Origin: an uncultured Porphyromonadaceae bacterium
Lineage (GTDB): Bacteria; Bacteroidota; Bacteroidia; Bacteroidales; Barnesiellaceae_A
NCBI GenBank assembly: GCA_900538705.1
Contig: UPZG01000002.1
Location: 124,001-188,000, forward strand
DNA length: 64,000 bases
Direction of reading: 5' to 3'
Both the position numbers and the translations under genes were made by a program. Each line of letters begins with the position of its first letter. Within the stretch, counting starts at the first letter, position 1. The notes beneath the pieces were generated by a model. The model ran no database searches. It saw only the letters and a list, made by a program, of their open reading frames with translations, and was not told the origin of the DNA. This document shows, piece after piece, positions 1-9,414 of this stretch.

Positions 1-888
1 CCCATCGGATACGAACTCTCACTGGGCGGGAAACGCATCCGTCCCGTACTCACTTTGATGGCATGCGAACTCTTCGGCGGAGACCTGCAACAGGCCCTGA
101 AACCGGCTTTGGGAATAGAGATATTCCACAACTTCACACTTCTGCACGACGATGTGATGGACCACGCAGATATGCGGCGCGGTAAACCTACCGTACACAA
201 GGTATGGGACGAAAACCATGCCATCCTATCGGGTGATGCGATGCAGATACTGGCTACACAGTATGTGGCACAGGTTGCGCCTCGCCTATTGCCTCAAGTA
301 TTGGAAACTTTCTTGAAAACCGCCATAGAGATATGCGAAGGGCAACAGCTGGATATGGATTTTGAGACCCGCAACAATGTTACCGTCAACGAATACCTGA
401 ATATGATACGACTGAAAACCGCCGTATTGCTGGGTTGCGCACTAAAAACAGGTGCTATCATAGCGGGTGCTCCTGTAGCGCAGGCTTCCTCGTTGTACCG
501 CTTCGGCGAAAACCTGGGAATGGCCTTCCAGCTGCAAGACGACTACCTCGACGTATATGGTGACCCAGCGATATTTGGGAAAAAGATAGGAGGCGACATC
601 ATCAATGACAAAAAAACATACCTCTTGATAGAAGCTTCGCAACAAGCTCAGGCTGATGACTTGGCATTGCTCAACCGATGCGTGGGCAACAAAGACATTA
701 CCCCCGAAGAGAAAATAGAGGTCGTTACCGGTATATATAACCACACCGGAGCCGACAAACTCTGTACTGAAAAAATGGAGGCATACTACCACGCCGCGCT
801 CTCTTGCATGGATGAGATACTCGTACCCGAAGACCGCAAATTACCCCTACTTGCCCTTGCCGGCAAACTGATGAAACGAGACCATTGA
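1..888 (+). CDS. Polyprenyl synthetase (isoprenyl diphosphate synthase), 5' partial
   Basis: This enzyme condenses isopentenyl diphosphate onto an allylic diphosphate to make a polyprenyl diphosphate, a cytosolic step toward quinone side chains or the undecaprenyl carrier. The frame is open from base 1 and begins inside the conserved GGKRIRP substrate-binding motif, so the N-terminus lies outside the window. The first Asp-rich motif (DDVMD) follows LLH, and the second (DDYLD) sits in FQLQDDYLDVYGD. Both are intact, so the protein should be active. Chain length of the product cannot be read with confidence from the visible part. The stop is followed after one base by the ATG of the next gene, which indicates an operon. 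Confidence 0.93.
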   Translation, partial: PIGYELSLGGKRIRPVLTLMACELFGGDLQQALKPALGIEIFHNFTLLHDDVMDHADMRRGKPTVHKVWDENHAILSGDAMQILATQYVAQVAPRLLPQVLETFLKTAIEICEGQQLDMDFETRNNVTVNEYLNMIRLKTAVLLGCALKTGAIIAGAPVAQASSLYRFGENLGMAFQLQDDYLDVYGDPAIFGKKIGGDIINDKKTYLLIEASQQAQADDLALLNRCVGNKDITPEEKIEVVTGIYNHTGADKLCTEKMEAYYHAALSCMDEILVPEDRKLPLLALAGKLMKRDH

Positions 889-889
889 G

Positions 890-1591
890 ATGCCATACCG
901 ACGACTTCCCAATACCGACGCCGCTCGCGTGACAGCACTCGAAAAAGCCGTAAGCATGGAACTACGGCAATCGGCAGGCGAGCAACCCGCTTCGTTTAAA
1001 GTCCTCAACGAAGCAAGGGTGCTACTGCCTCGACTGAAAGCTGCCATCACACAATTTCGATACAATTATGAACAGCTCGGCAAAAGCAACAAGCAGTGTC
1101 AGCCGCTTGTAAAGAGTGCCCGTATGTACATATCGCACTTTATACAAGTGCTCAACATGTCTGTAACCCGTCATGAGATAAAAGCCGAACACAAAAAACT
1201 TTACGGCCTCGACCCCGATGACTTTACCGTTCCCGACCTAATGAGCGAAGAGGCAGTAACACTGTGGGGCGAACGCATCATAGAGGGAGAAAACCGCCGG
1301 ATGACATTGCGTGGCGGCTCACCAATATACAACCCTACCATAGCCAAAGTGAAAGTGCACTACGACTGCTTTATAGAAGCTCGATACAGCCGCGACCGAT
1401 TCAGGGAACAAATGCAACGCTCGCTACAACAACTGAACGAACTTCGTACCGAGGCCGACGCTCTTATTGCCGAAATATGGAACCAGGTAGAGGCATACTA
1501 CGATGACCGCAAATCTGAAGAACGAATAGCACGTTGCAGCGAATACGGAGTGATATATTACTACCGTAAAAATGAGAAAAGTGTCGAATGA
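890..1591 (+). CDS. Conserved hypothetical protein, helical, in polyprenyl synthetase-tatD operon
   Basis: A 233-residue protein that I do not recognise as a named family. It has no signal peptide or membrane segment. It is rich in Arg, Glu and Gln and looks largely alpha-helical, with a likely coiled-coil stretch near residues 165-200, so a cytosolic location is inferred. The start is one base after the upstream stop, and the end overlaps the tatD start as ATGA, so translation of the three genes is probably coupled. A tandem repeat of Tyr (VIYYYRK) lies near the C-terminus. No function is proposed. Confidence 0.8.
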   Translation: MPYRRLPNTDAARVTALEKAVSMELRQSAGEQPASFKVLNEARVLLPRLKAAITQFRYNYEQLGKSNKQCQPLVKSARMYISHFIQVLNMSVTRHEIKAEHKKLYGLDPDDFTVPDLMSEEAVTLWGERIIEGENRRMTLRGGSPIYNPTIAKVKVHYDCFIEARYSRDRFREQMQRSLQQLNELRTEADALIAEIWNQVEAYYDDRKSEERIARCSEYGVIYYYRKNEKSVE

Positions 1592-2355
1592 TTGATACGC
1601 ACACACATATATATCTGCCTGAATTTGATGCCGACCGCGACTCGGTCGTGACACGTGCCATAGAAGCCGGCATACATACCCTTATACTACCCAATATAGA
1701 CCTTACAACTGTAGAGGCGCTACATCACACCATAGACCGTTATCCCGGCCGCTGCCACGCAGCCATGGGACTGCACCCGACCTCGGTAGAAGAGAACTAT
1801 CAAGAACAACTGACACAGATAAAAACCTTTTTAGAAAACAACCGCTACTGCGCCATTGGCGAGATAGGAATAGACTTGTATTGGGACAAAAGCCGTATTG
1901 AAGAGCAGAAAGATGCCTTTGCCCAACAAACACAATGGGCTATGGAGAGAGAAATGCCCATCATTATACATTGCCGGGAGGCTCTGGACGAGGTATTGGA
2001 AGTACTTGATTCGTTTCATCCAGGCTCGATAAAAGGCGTATTCCATAGCTTTACAGGAAGCGTTACTGAAGTGGAGGAGATACGCCGACGTGCCGGTGAC
2101 TTCTATTTTGGAATAAACGGCATCGTTACTTTCAAAAATGTCCACATGGAGGAGACCCTCCATGCCATAGGACGCGAACGGATGATATTGGAGACAGATG
2201 CGCCCTACCTGGCCCCTGTACCGCGGCGTGGCAAGCGTAACGAACCGGCCTATACAGCCTATACGGCTGCCCGAGTAGCTGACATCATGGGAGAAAGCAT
2301 CGAAACGATAGATGCCATCACCACAGAAAATGCACGCCGTTTGTTTAAACTATAA
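1588..2355 (+). CDS. tatD: TatD family metal-dependent hydrolase (DNase)
   Basis: TatD proteins are cytosolic TIM-barrel metal-dependent hydrolases; characterised members are 3'-5' exonucleases linked to DNA repair and RNA quality control. The 255-residue length is normal for the family. Metal-site motifs appear in order: THTH near the N-terminus, GEIGID, HCRE, HSFTGS and ETDAPYLAP near residue 205. The ATG overlaps the preceding stop by 4 bases. The specific substrate cannot be inferred here. Confidence 0.95.
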   Translation: MIDTHTHIYLPEFDADRDSVVTRAIEAGIHTLILPNIDLTTVEALHHTIDRYPGRCHAAMGLHPTSVEENYQEQLTQIKTFLENNRYCAIGEIGIDLYWDKSRIEEQKDAFAQQTQWAMEREMPIIIHCREALDEVLEVLDSFHPGSIKGVFHSFTGSVTEVEEIRRRAGDFYFGINGIVTFKNVHMEETLHAIGRERMILETDAPYLAPVPRRGKRNEPAYTAYTAARVADIMGESIETIDAITTENARRLFKL

Positions 2356-2952
2356 CTTACTGTTTTTACTCTATTGTAGAGTGTTATAACACATGTCTTG
2401 TCTTACCCCAATTGCCAAAGGCTATTTTCGGCGAAACAAAAATCATTGTTATGACTGACAATTGTGAGTATAATCAAAAAAGATACCGAAACATATATGC
2501 AACATCGATACTCGCGACCTAACAACCTATGCTAATACAAAATTATAAATCTATCGAATGTAAATAGACAAGTGTTCGAGTAAATAATCATTTTTGTCAT
2601 TTTGCAACTTAATAACGGTTATTTTATTTACAAATTTCAAGTAATATTATCACTTGTAACAAAAAAAGCAAATTCCGATAATACAGAGTTAATATTTTAT
2701 AATATAAATATTTTATACGACTAATAACTCTATATTTAGGACAAAAAACAGAACAGAAGAAAATACCGAAATAAAAAACGACACACAAATACCTGTTACT
2801 AACAGCATTACAGCAGCAAACAGAAAAATACATGATTTTGTGCTTTTGATGAATTGAATAAACAATCTGATTTTCACATCGGTATTTCGAACGACAAAAC
2901 AGAAAGTGCTATATAAATTTCAACTTAATAAATTCAGAAAAGGAGTATGCTT
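2356..2952 (+). other. AT-rich intergenic region, no gene seen
   Basis: About 600 AT-rich bases between tatD and the first T9SS gene. The only long open frame, on the minus strand at 2624-2833, encodes a low-complexity Tyr/Phe/Cys/Val-rich peptide without a convincing start and is rejected. A short ACTCTA-TTG-TAGAGT hairpin lies just after tatD. Shine-Dalgarno-like AGGAG at 2941-2945 serves the next gene. I found no clear TAnnTTTG promoter with a good upstream box. Confidence 0.5.
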
Positions 2953-5895
2953 ATGAAAAAATGGTTACTCACAATGGCATTATTGTCGCTTGCATTATGC
3001 ATAGCACAAGCTCAAATTGCGCCTCCCTACACATTCGACTTATCGGATGAAACAGTATTCAACTCACAGTTTACCGCTACCGACGAAGATGGCGATGGCG
3101 AGAGCTGGCACTACGACTCTGCCGAAAGCTCTGCTGCATGTAACATTGGAGGATTTGCATCCGACTGGCTTATCTCTACACAAGGTATAGAGTTAAACGG
3201 CGGCGAAACCTATCTCATATCTGTTACCTGCAAAACTGATGTAAGATGGAACTCACAAACTTTCTATACTCTCTTCGGCACCTCTCCTACAATGGACGCA
3301 TTAACTCAACAGGTGGAAAGCCAAAGTACAAGTATAAACAATACAACTTTTGAAGGACACGAACGGGGGACATTCACTCCCTCGGAAGACGGAACCTATT
3401 ACATAGGTATCCATGTCACAAATAGTTTCAGCTTTGATAACGGCACATTCTGCATACAAAATATTGAGATTGCCGTGAAACCCGAGATTCCTGCAAGCGT
3501 AACAGCCACATCGGCCACGGCCGGGCTAAACGGGGCATTAGAAGCTACATTACAATGGACCAATCCTACAACCAATACCGACGGTGGCTCTTTACAGGAA
3601 TTGAGCGGTGTAAAGATATACCGCGGCACATCGGCCTACATGAGCGCCAGCGACAACTATCTTATAGCTACACTGACAGACGGCTACAACACGCCCGGTG
3701 CTACGATGGAGTGGAAAGACACAGGACTGACCACACCCGACGAATACTACTATATGATAGTACCCTTCAACAGCAACGGAAATTCTACTGCTACAACACA
3801 AACGCTCTCTACCTCATGGATAGGTCATGATACGCCACAAGCCGTTACCGATATTGTTATAACCGGGGCCGGCGACACAAGTGCATACGTCAACTTTACG
3901 CTTCCTGCCGAAGGGGAAAATGGCGGTTATGTCGACGCATCGGCTACGACTTACAAGATAGAACGCCGCGACGGGAACTCATATAGCTACACGGTTCTTG
4001 AAGAGGCCTATGCCGGCGAGCTACCCTATACCGACAACACATTGCCGGGACTGAATTACTATACTTATCGCATAACTCCTACCTTCGACGGTCGTACGGG
4101 TGACACAGCCACATCGACAGCAACTCTGCTGGGCTGCGCCACGTTACCTTACAGCGAGTCTTTCAACTCCTCATCGTCGCTCGACTTCTATACCGTCATC
4201 AATACCAATAATGATAACTACGAATGGCAGCTCGACAGTAACTGGTCGCCACAATATGCGAAATATGCCGGATCATACTACGGCACAGAGAGCGACGATT
4301 GGCTGGTAACACCCTTGTTCAACCTCGAAGCAGAATCTGTATATTGCCTCACATTTGACGCCCGGATAGCCAGTGAAGGCAGCGGCAACGAAAAACAATT
4401 TGCTGTATATATAGGCACAGCAGCCACGACTGAGGCTATGACTCGCGAATTGTTGCAAACTGTCGTATCCCAATCGACAGACAGCACATATACCCTATAC
4501 TTCTCGGTAGAACAAACCGGTAAATACAACATAGGTTTCTACTGCGGAGGAACGGCCAACAATGTATCGTTGTACTTAGATAATGTAACGTTGCAAGAGA
4601 GCCAACTGCTCCCTGCTGCCGCCACCGATGTTACTGTTGTTGCCGACGTTAACGGCGCCCTGAAAGCACATGTATCATGGAACAACCCGACGACAACAAA
4701 TACAGGCACGGCATTGACACGACTCGATAAAGTAGAACTCCTCCGTAATGGAGAGCCAGTATTCACAAGTAACGATGCCGAGCCGGGCAGCTCTATGTCT
4801 TTCGACGACGAAGTGCCCACCGATGGCGAGTACAGCTACTCCGTAGTAGCCTACTTGGATGATAAAGCCGGCGCGGAGTCGGAGACGGCAACAGCATGGA
4901 TAGGACATGACACACCGGCCAGCGTAGAGAGTGTTACAGCCCGACTCAACGAAGATGGAAAAGCCGAAATAACCTTTACGCCTGTGACCCAGGGTGCGAA
5001 TGGCGGTTATGTCAATCCCGACGCAATACGCTATAGAATCATACGCAATTACGGAGCAACCAACGAAGCAACCGTTGCTGAAGAGTTACGAGCCACTACC
5101 TACGTCGACAGTGAAGAGCTCCCGTTGGGTAACTACACATATACAGTATTTGCTTTGTACGAAGGACTTGAAAGCAGTGGAACAACCTCAAACAGCATCA
5201 TTGCAGGTGGAGCACTCCCTCTACCCTACATTGCCGACTTTTACAACAATGATGAAATGGCATTATGGAGCTCATACGATGCCAACAAAGACGACAAAAA
5301 ATGGGAATATGACTCTTACCAAGGAGAATGGGTATACGACTCTTACTCGGCAGCCGATGACTGGCTATACACTCCACCCCTCGAGGTATCTTTCGCCGGA
5401 ACACACAGAGTCACTTTCTCGGCTTACTGCGGAAGTGCGTCCTATGCTCAAACTATAGAAGTAGCCCTGTGCAGCAACAATACCCCACAGGCCGATTATA
5501 CCGTTATAAATACTTTCGACATAGATACCCGTATGACAGCAGAACATACGTTAGACGTAGAGATACCTACGACCGGACGATGGTATATAGGCTTCCATAA
5601 CACAACCAACAACTCTTGGGGTGTCATGCTCACCGACGCCTCGGTAGAAAGCACCATAGGCAGTGGCATCGACGATGTTACAAACAATGCCAAAGCCTAC
5701 TACAACCGCATCGACAAACAGCTGCACTTTGGCGGCGATGCCAATGTGACAATTGTAAACGCAACAGGCAGCATCGTATATATTGCCGAGAAAGCGCACG
5801 AAACGGTAAATCTTGCCGGATTGTCTGATGGCGCATACATTGCCGTTATAACAGACGGAAAAGGATATGTACAAAGAGTAAAATTCATAAGATAA
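2953..5895 (+). CDS. Secreted multidomain T9SS type A sorting protein (choice-of-anchor J / fibronectin III repeats)
   Basis: A large surface or secreted protein, probably adhesive or glycan-binding. A signal peptide ends near AQAQ. Three choice-of-anchor J-like jelly-roll modules (near residues 20-175, 395-550 and 755-905) alternate with paired fibronectin type III-like modules. The linker WIGHDTP occurs twice, marking an internal duplication. The last ~75 residues form a type A T9SS sorting domain ending GYVQRVKFIR, so export through the outer membrane and cleavage or anchoring are inferred from the family. An ATG also lies at 2947, but AGGAG at 2941-2945 is 7 bases from the ATG at 2953 and only 1 base from the other, so 2953 is preferred. 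The next gene, 21 bases on, is a similar secreted protein, probably in one operon. Confidence 0.85.
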   Translation: MKKWLLTMALLSLALCIAQAQIAPPYTFDLSDETVFNSQFTATDEDGDGESWHYDSAESSAACNIGGFASDWLISTQGIELNGGETYLISVTCKTDVRWNSQTFYTLFGTSPTMDALTQQVESQSTSINNTTFEGHERGTFTPSEDGTYYIGIHVTNSFSFDNGTFCIQNIEIAVKPEIPASVTATSATAGLNGALEATLQWTNPTTNTDGGSLQELSGVKIYRGTSAYMSASDNYLIATLTDGYNTPGATMEWKDTGLTTPDEYYYMIVPFNSNGNSTATTQTLSTSWIGHDTPQAVTDIVITGAGDTSAYVNFTLPAEGENGGYVDASATTYKIERRDGNSYSYTVLEEAYAGELPYTDNTLPGLNYYTYRITPTFDGRTGDTATSTATLLGCATLPYSESFNSSSSLDFYTVINTNNDNYEWQLDSNWSPQYAKYAGSYYGTESDDWLVTPLFNLEAESVYCLTFDARIASEGSGNEKQFAVYIGTAATTEAMTRELLQTVVSQSTDSTYTLYFSVEQTGKYNIGFYCGGTANNVSLYLDNVTLQESQLLPAAATDVTVVADVNGALKAHVSWNNPTTTNTGTALTRLDKVELLRNGEPVFTSNDAEPGSSMSFDDEVPTDGEYSYSVVAYLDDKAGAESETATAWIGHDTPASVESVTARLNEDGKAEITFTPVTQGANGGYVNPDAIRYRIIRNYGATNEATVAEELRATTYVDSEELPLGNYTYTVFALYEGLESSGTTSNSIIAGGALPLPYIADFYNNDEMALWSSYDANKDDKKWEYDSYQGEWVYDSYSAADDWLYTPPLEVSFAGTHRVTFSAYCGSASYAQTIEVALCSNNTPQADYTVINTFDIDTRMTAEHTLDVEIPTTGRWYIGFHNTTNNSWGVMLTDASVESTIGSGIDDVTNNAKAYYNRIDKQLHFGGDANVTIVNATGSIVYIAEKAHETVNLAGLSDGAYIAVITDGKGYVQRVKFIR

Positions 5896-5916
5896 CGCAC
5901 ATATAAACAAGGATTT

Positions 5917-8262
5917 ATGAAAAGACTTCTTTCTATTTGCACAGCTGCGGCAGTTGCTATTGCATACTGCCACAGCATAGCCGTGCAACCGGCAGCTACA
6001 CCTGTTGTAGCAGGTAAAACAATGCACAAAGCAACTGCAGTACCCTATGAAGGTATGGTGAAAGCTCGTCACAGACTGCCGGCTCAAGAGGGAGCATTGG
6101 TGGCCAATTTCAGTTGCAAATCTGACGAGAGCGATGTCGTAATGTGGAGCGAAGGCTTCGACAATGGCATGGGTGGATGGATTGCCGATGAAACGGAAGA
6201 TATTACATGGAGCCTCGCCAACTATGCTTCTGACCCCTTCACCAGCATCGACCCCACAAACGTGTATTCGTTATTTGTAGATGGTCCGTATCAAGTATTT
6301 AAGCGGGCTAAATCGTCGGTCACCAGTCCGACCTTGGAAGTTCCTGCCAATGGCAACCTGAAAGCCTATATAGGATTTTCTCAGAACTTCGATGATGAAT
6401 GCCGCCTGTACTTGTATGTGTCGACCGACGACTTCGTCACAAGTAAAGAGCTATGGAACAGCGGTAACGAAACGGGCGAGTTGCAATGGCGATGGCATCC
6501 CATAGAGGTATCGCTGGCCGAATATGCCGGTCAAGAGGTGAAACTACGCTTTACCTACGGTCCCGGAGGAGAAGATATTTTCGACACAGGAGGTTACATG
6601 GGCAGCTTCTACATAGACGGTCTGCAAATAACAGGCGTGTCACCTATAGAACAGATTTCGGTAATGACAGGCGAAGTAGTGACATTTATCAATCTATCTG
6701 AGGGTGAACCCACTTCATACCAATGGATATTTCCTGGTGGAACTCCTGCCAGCTCTACCGAACGCAACCCGCAAGTGTACTATACTCGCGACGGTGCATA
6801 CGACGTAACGTTGACTGTGAGCGACGGCACTTCACAAGACAGCAAGACGATAACGGGATTTGTGCGGGTTACCGGCACGGAACCGACGGCCGCCATCATA
6901 CCACCTGCCACATTCCGATACACAGAAACCCGGCTGCCCATGATAGCACCCCTCGTAGGTGTGGAATATCGTGACGGCTCTACCGGCTACCCCACTGAAT
7001 GGCAATGGAGTTTTACCGGTGTCGATGCCGAACCAAGTGTCGTATTCGAATCACACGAGGAGAATCCTGTCGTAGGATATAGCTTCCTACACCAACAACA
7101 GGCAAACCTCACGGTATCAAACGTACATGGCTCATCGAGTGCAACAACCGATGTATCGGTGGAATATTATGGCACAATAAGCAACTTCGAACCGGGAGAT
7201 GTAGCAACTACATTCAGCCTCGAAGATAAAGGTGTATTTCCGGGTGCCAACAAAATGGATATTACGGCCTACGCCGAGAAATTTTCCAAGCCTTCACGCC
7301 CCATACTCATAGATGGTGTATATGTATACTTTACACAAGCAACAGCCACCTCGGTAGCCGATCAAATAGCCAACGTGGGAGTTCACCTGTACAGCAGCAA
7401 AGACGGGCTGCCCGATAAAAGAATAGAGTCGTGTTGGTGGAGCGTCTTTGAGCTAGACCTTCCCTCTGCAGGGAGCAGCACTCTGGTAGGTACTGCCTTT
7501 CCTTTCACACCACAAGTAATAGACGATGAATTTTTTATTGTTGTTGACGGTATTCCCGAGAAAAACGATAGCCTCGACGTGGCTTTTGCCATGGCCCGTT
7601 TCCGCGACCACGGCAACACAGCCTATATGTTGAAAGAGGACGAGTGGGTAGACGTAAGTACTTACTTCCCTGCCGGCGAAAACCATACATCGTACCTGAT
7701 ACAGCCCTCTATCACCCATTCTGTCATAACATTGCTGCCCGCCGGACGTGACTCGATAGAAGTGGGGAAAGAGAGTGGTATAGCCCGCGTACCGATGTTC
7801 TCGCTCATGGGTTATCGCACACCTGTAGAGACCGGTGCCGAGTGGTGCCGTATTACCAATATACCCAACGGGCTTACCGTAGATACGTTGCAAATAGAAT
7901 ACGATGCCTTGCCCAATGGCTTGGATATGCGCGAGACCACAGTTACACTCACCGACAGCGTATCGACATACACATTCAGGGTGATACAGAAGGATGCTCT
8001 CTCGAGCGTAGAGAAGTTGACTGCCCAAAACGGGTGCAAACTCTACCCGTCGGCTTTCACTCACGATTTTACGGTGACATATCCCGAAGGGACAACACGA
8101 GTAGAAACATATGACAGCATGGGACGCCCTGTTTATACCACGATACCCAGCGAAAAACAGACTCAATCGACAATCGACGGCAGTCGCTGGATAAAAGGAC
8201 TATATATTGTGCGCCTATGCACACCCCAAGGTGCAGTTACGATGAAAGCAATGAAACAATAG
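5917..8262 (+). CDS. Secreted PKD-domain T9SS type A sorting protein
   Basis: A 781-residue secreted protein with an N-terminal signal peptide (MKRLLSICTAAAVAIAYC). A choice-of-anchor J or cleaved-adhesin-like module occupies about residues 65-225, with WSEGFDNGMGGW at its start. A PKD domain follows near 235-320 (YQWIFPGGTP, then YDVTLTVSDG), then a second PKD-like module with EWQWSFTG. A longer unassigned beta-rich region runs from 430 to 690. The C-terminal ~80 residues (LYPSAFTHDFTV to the end) match a type A T9SS sorting domain. No catalytic motif was seen, so an adhesin or binding role is more likely than a protease, although PKD domains also occur in T9SS peptidases. Confidence 0.83.
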   Translation: MKRLLSICTAAAVAIAYCHSIAVQPAATPVVAGKTMHKATAVPYEGMVKARHRLPAQEGALVANFSCKSDESDVVMWSEGFDNGMGGWIADETEDITWSLANYASDPFTSIDPTNVYSLFVDGPYQVFKRAKSSVTSPTLEVPANGNLKAYIGFSQNFDDECRLYLYVSTDDFVTSKELWNSGNETGELQWRWHPIEVSLAEYAGQEVKLRFTYGPGGEDIFDTGGYMGSFYIDGLQITGVSPIEQISVMTGEVVTFINLSEGEPTSYQWIFPGGTPASSTERNPQVYYTRDGAYDVTLTVSDGTSQDSKTITGFVRVTGTEPTAAIIPPATFRYTETRLPMIAPLVGVEYRDGSTGYPTEWQWSFTGVDAEPSVVFESHEENPVVGYSFLHQQQANLTVSNVHGSSSATTDVSVEYYGTISNFEPGDVATTFSLEDKGVFPGANKMDITAYAEKFSKPSRPILIDGVYVYFTQATATSVADQIANVGVHLYSSKDGLPDKRIESCWWSVFELDLPSAGSSTLVGTAFPFTPQVIDDEFFIVVDGIPEKNDSLDVAFAMARFRDHGNTAYMLKEDEWVDVSTYFPAGENHTSYLIQPSITHSVITLLPAGRDSIEVGKESGIARVPMFSLMGYRTPVETGAEWCRITNIPNGLTVDTLQIEYDALPNGLDMRETTVTLTDSVSTYTFRVIQKDALSSVEKLTAQNGCKLYPSAFTHDFTVTYPEGTTRVETYDSMGRPVYTTIPSEKQTQSTIDGSRWIKGLYIVRLCTPQGAVTMKAMKQ

Positions 8263-8285
8263 TCAGCCAACATCTACCATTAAGC

Positions 8286-8331
8286 ATGGCGGCAGCAAGC
8301 CAAGCCCTACAGGGATGCTTGCTGCCGCCAT
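8286..8331. terminator. Bidirectional hairpin terminator between convergent genes
   Basis: A perfect 15-bp stem, 8286-8300 with 8317-8331, with a 16-nt loop lies between the plus-strand T9SS gene and the minus-strand phosphatase. A T-rich run (ATTTTT) follows about 12 bases downstream on the plus strand. It probably ends transcription from both sides. Confidence 0.75.
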
Positions 8332-8444
8332 ACTTATAGATGCATTTTTCCCCTGTACACCCCGACCGACAACAATACGGGGCTGTGGCAACATACGACA
8401 TAGGCCACAACCCCGAGGAAGAAACGATAAGGGAATAGGGGAAA

Positions 8445-9392
8445 TTATTTTTTCTCTATCACATAGTCGTAAAGTACATTACCGTCGGCATCGAGCAAAT
8501 AAAACGAGAGGGCTTTATCGGATGCATTTACAACAGTGAAGCCCGCTTCATTGCTGCAAAAACGAGTACCGGCAACAGGCTGTACATCGCGCGCCAAAGA
8601 GCCAGACGAATTGACAAGATAGTTGACCGACTCGTTCTCTTGCTTGATATGCTGGAAGTTATGAATATGCCCGCACACATAGAGGTCGACACCATATTTT
8701 TCGAATAACGGTCTCAGGAGACGTTGCAAGTCGGCACGTTCACTGTTTGACTTCGATGTTTGGGCATAGACGGGATGATGTCCGAGTACAATTTTCCACT
8801 TGGCCGTACTGCTTCGGAGAGCATCTTCGAGCCACGCAAGTTGCTCCTCGATCGATTGCTTGCCAGCATCGGGATACTTTTCTGTATCTTTACGATACTT
8901 ATCTATAAGCGGTGTGGTGTCGATAAAGAAGAGGTCTACCATCTCGTTATCACCAGCCTCCATAGATACTTTATAGTATTTGGCAGGAGCATTCCAGCGG
9001 CGACTCACTTGGCTGTAATCAAGTACGGCTTGCGTATTGCCACGATACTCATGATTTCCGCATACGGCGTACCAGTCAATCATAAGTTCGGGGTGAGCAT
9101 ATATCAACTCATAGTTAGTCATCCACAGCGGATCGGCAGTACTTGCCACCCCTTCGAAATGATGCACGTCGCCTACAGCAGCGACAAACTCTATATCGGT
9201 TTGCTCGGCAACCATACCCATGCGTTCGGCTATAGGTTTCTGCTCATAGTATCCGTTTCGTCCCAAGTCGTTGGCAACAATAAACGAATGACTATCTTCA
9301 CCAAAGAGAGGGAGCGTTTTTTGTGCCGCAAGAGAAGCCACCAGCAACCATGCGAAACAAAGAGTTACAAACAATCTTTTCATACGTATCAT
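8445..9392 (-). CDS. Secreted metallophosphoesterase, purple acid phosphatase-like
   Basis: A calcineurin-fold phosphoesterase, 315 residues. A signal peptide (VTLCFAWLLVASLAAQ) points to the periplasm or beyond. Metal-ligand motifs are VGDVHHF, CGNHEY, LGHHP and CGHIHNF, in the usual order and spacing for the purple acid phosphatase/ACP5 branch; the first Asp motif is probably VANDLG. The expected activity is hydrolysis of phosphomonoesters with a dinuclear metal centre. An alternative start at 9383 would give MKRLFVT. It is the last gene of a three-gene minus-strand unit, 22 bases after a beta-helix lipoprotein that itself follows a TonB receptor, so it may free phosphate from the ligand imported or captured by these proteins. 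That link is inference. Confidence 0.87.
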   Translation of the reverse strand: MIRMKRLFVTLCFAWLLVASLAAQKTLPLFGEDSHSFIVANDLGRNGYYEQKPIAERMGMVAEQTDIEFVAAVGDVHHFEGVASTADPLWMTNYELIYAHPELMIDWYAVCGNHEYRGNTQAVLDYSQVSRRWNAPAKYYKVSMEAGDNEMVDLFFIDTTPLIDKYRKDTEKYPDAGKQSIEEQLAWLEDALRSSTAKWKIVLGHHPVYAQTSKSNSERADLQRLLRPLFEKYGVDLYVCGHIHNFQHIKQENESVNYLVNSSGSLARDVQPVAGTRFCSNEAGFTVVNASDKALSFYLLDADGNVLYDYVIEKK

Positions 9393-9414
9393 ATAGCTGT
9401 TTTATTTAAAAATA

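Noticed and set aside
2624..2833. Minus-strand open frame in the AT-rich gap after tatD
   Set aside because: Low-complexity composition, no supported start, no neighbours that match.
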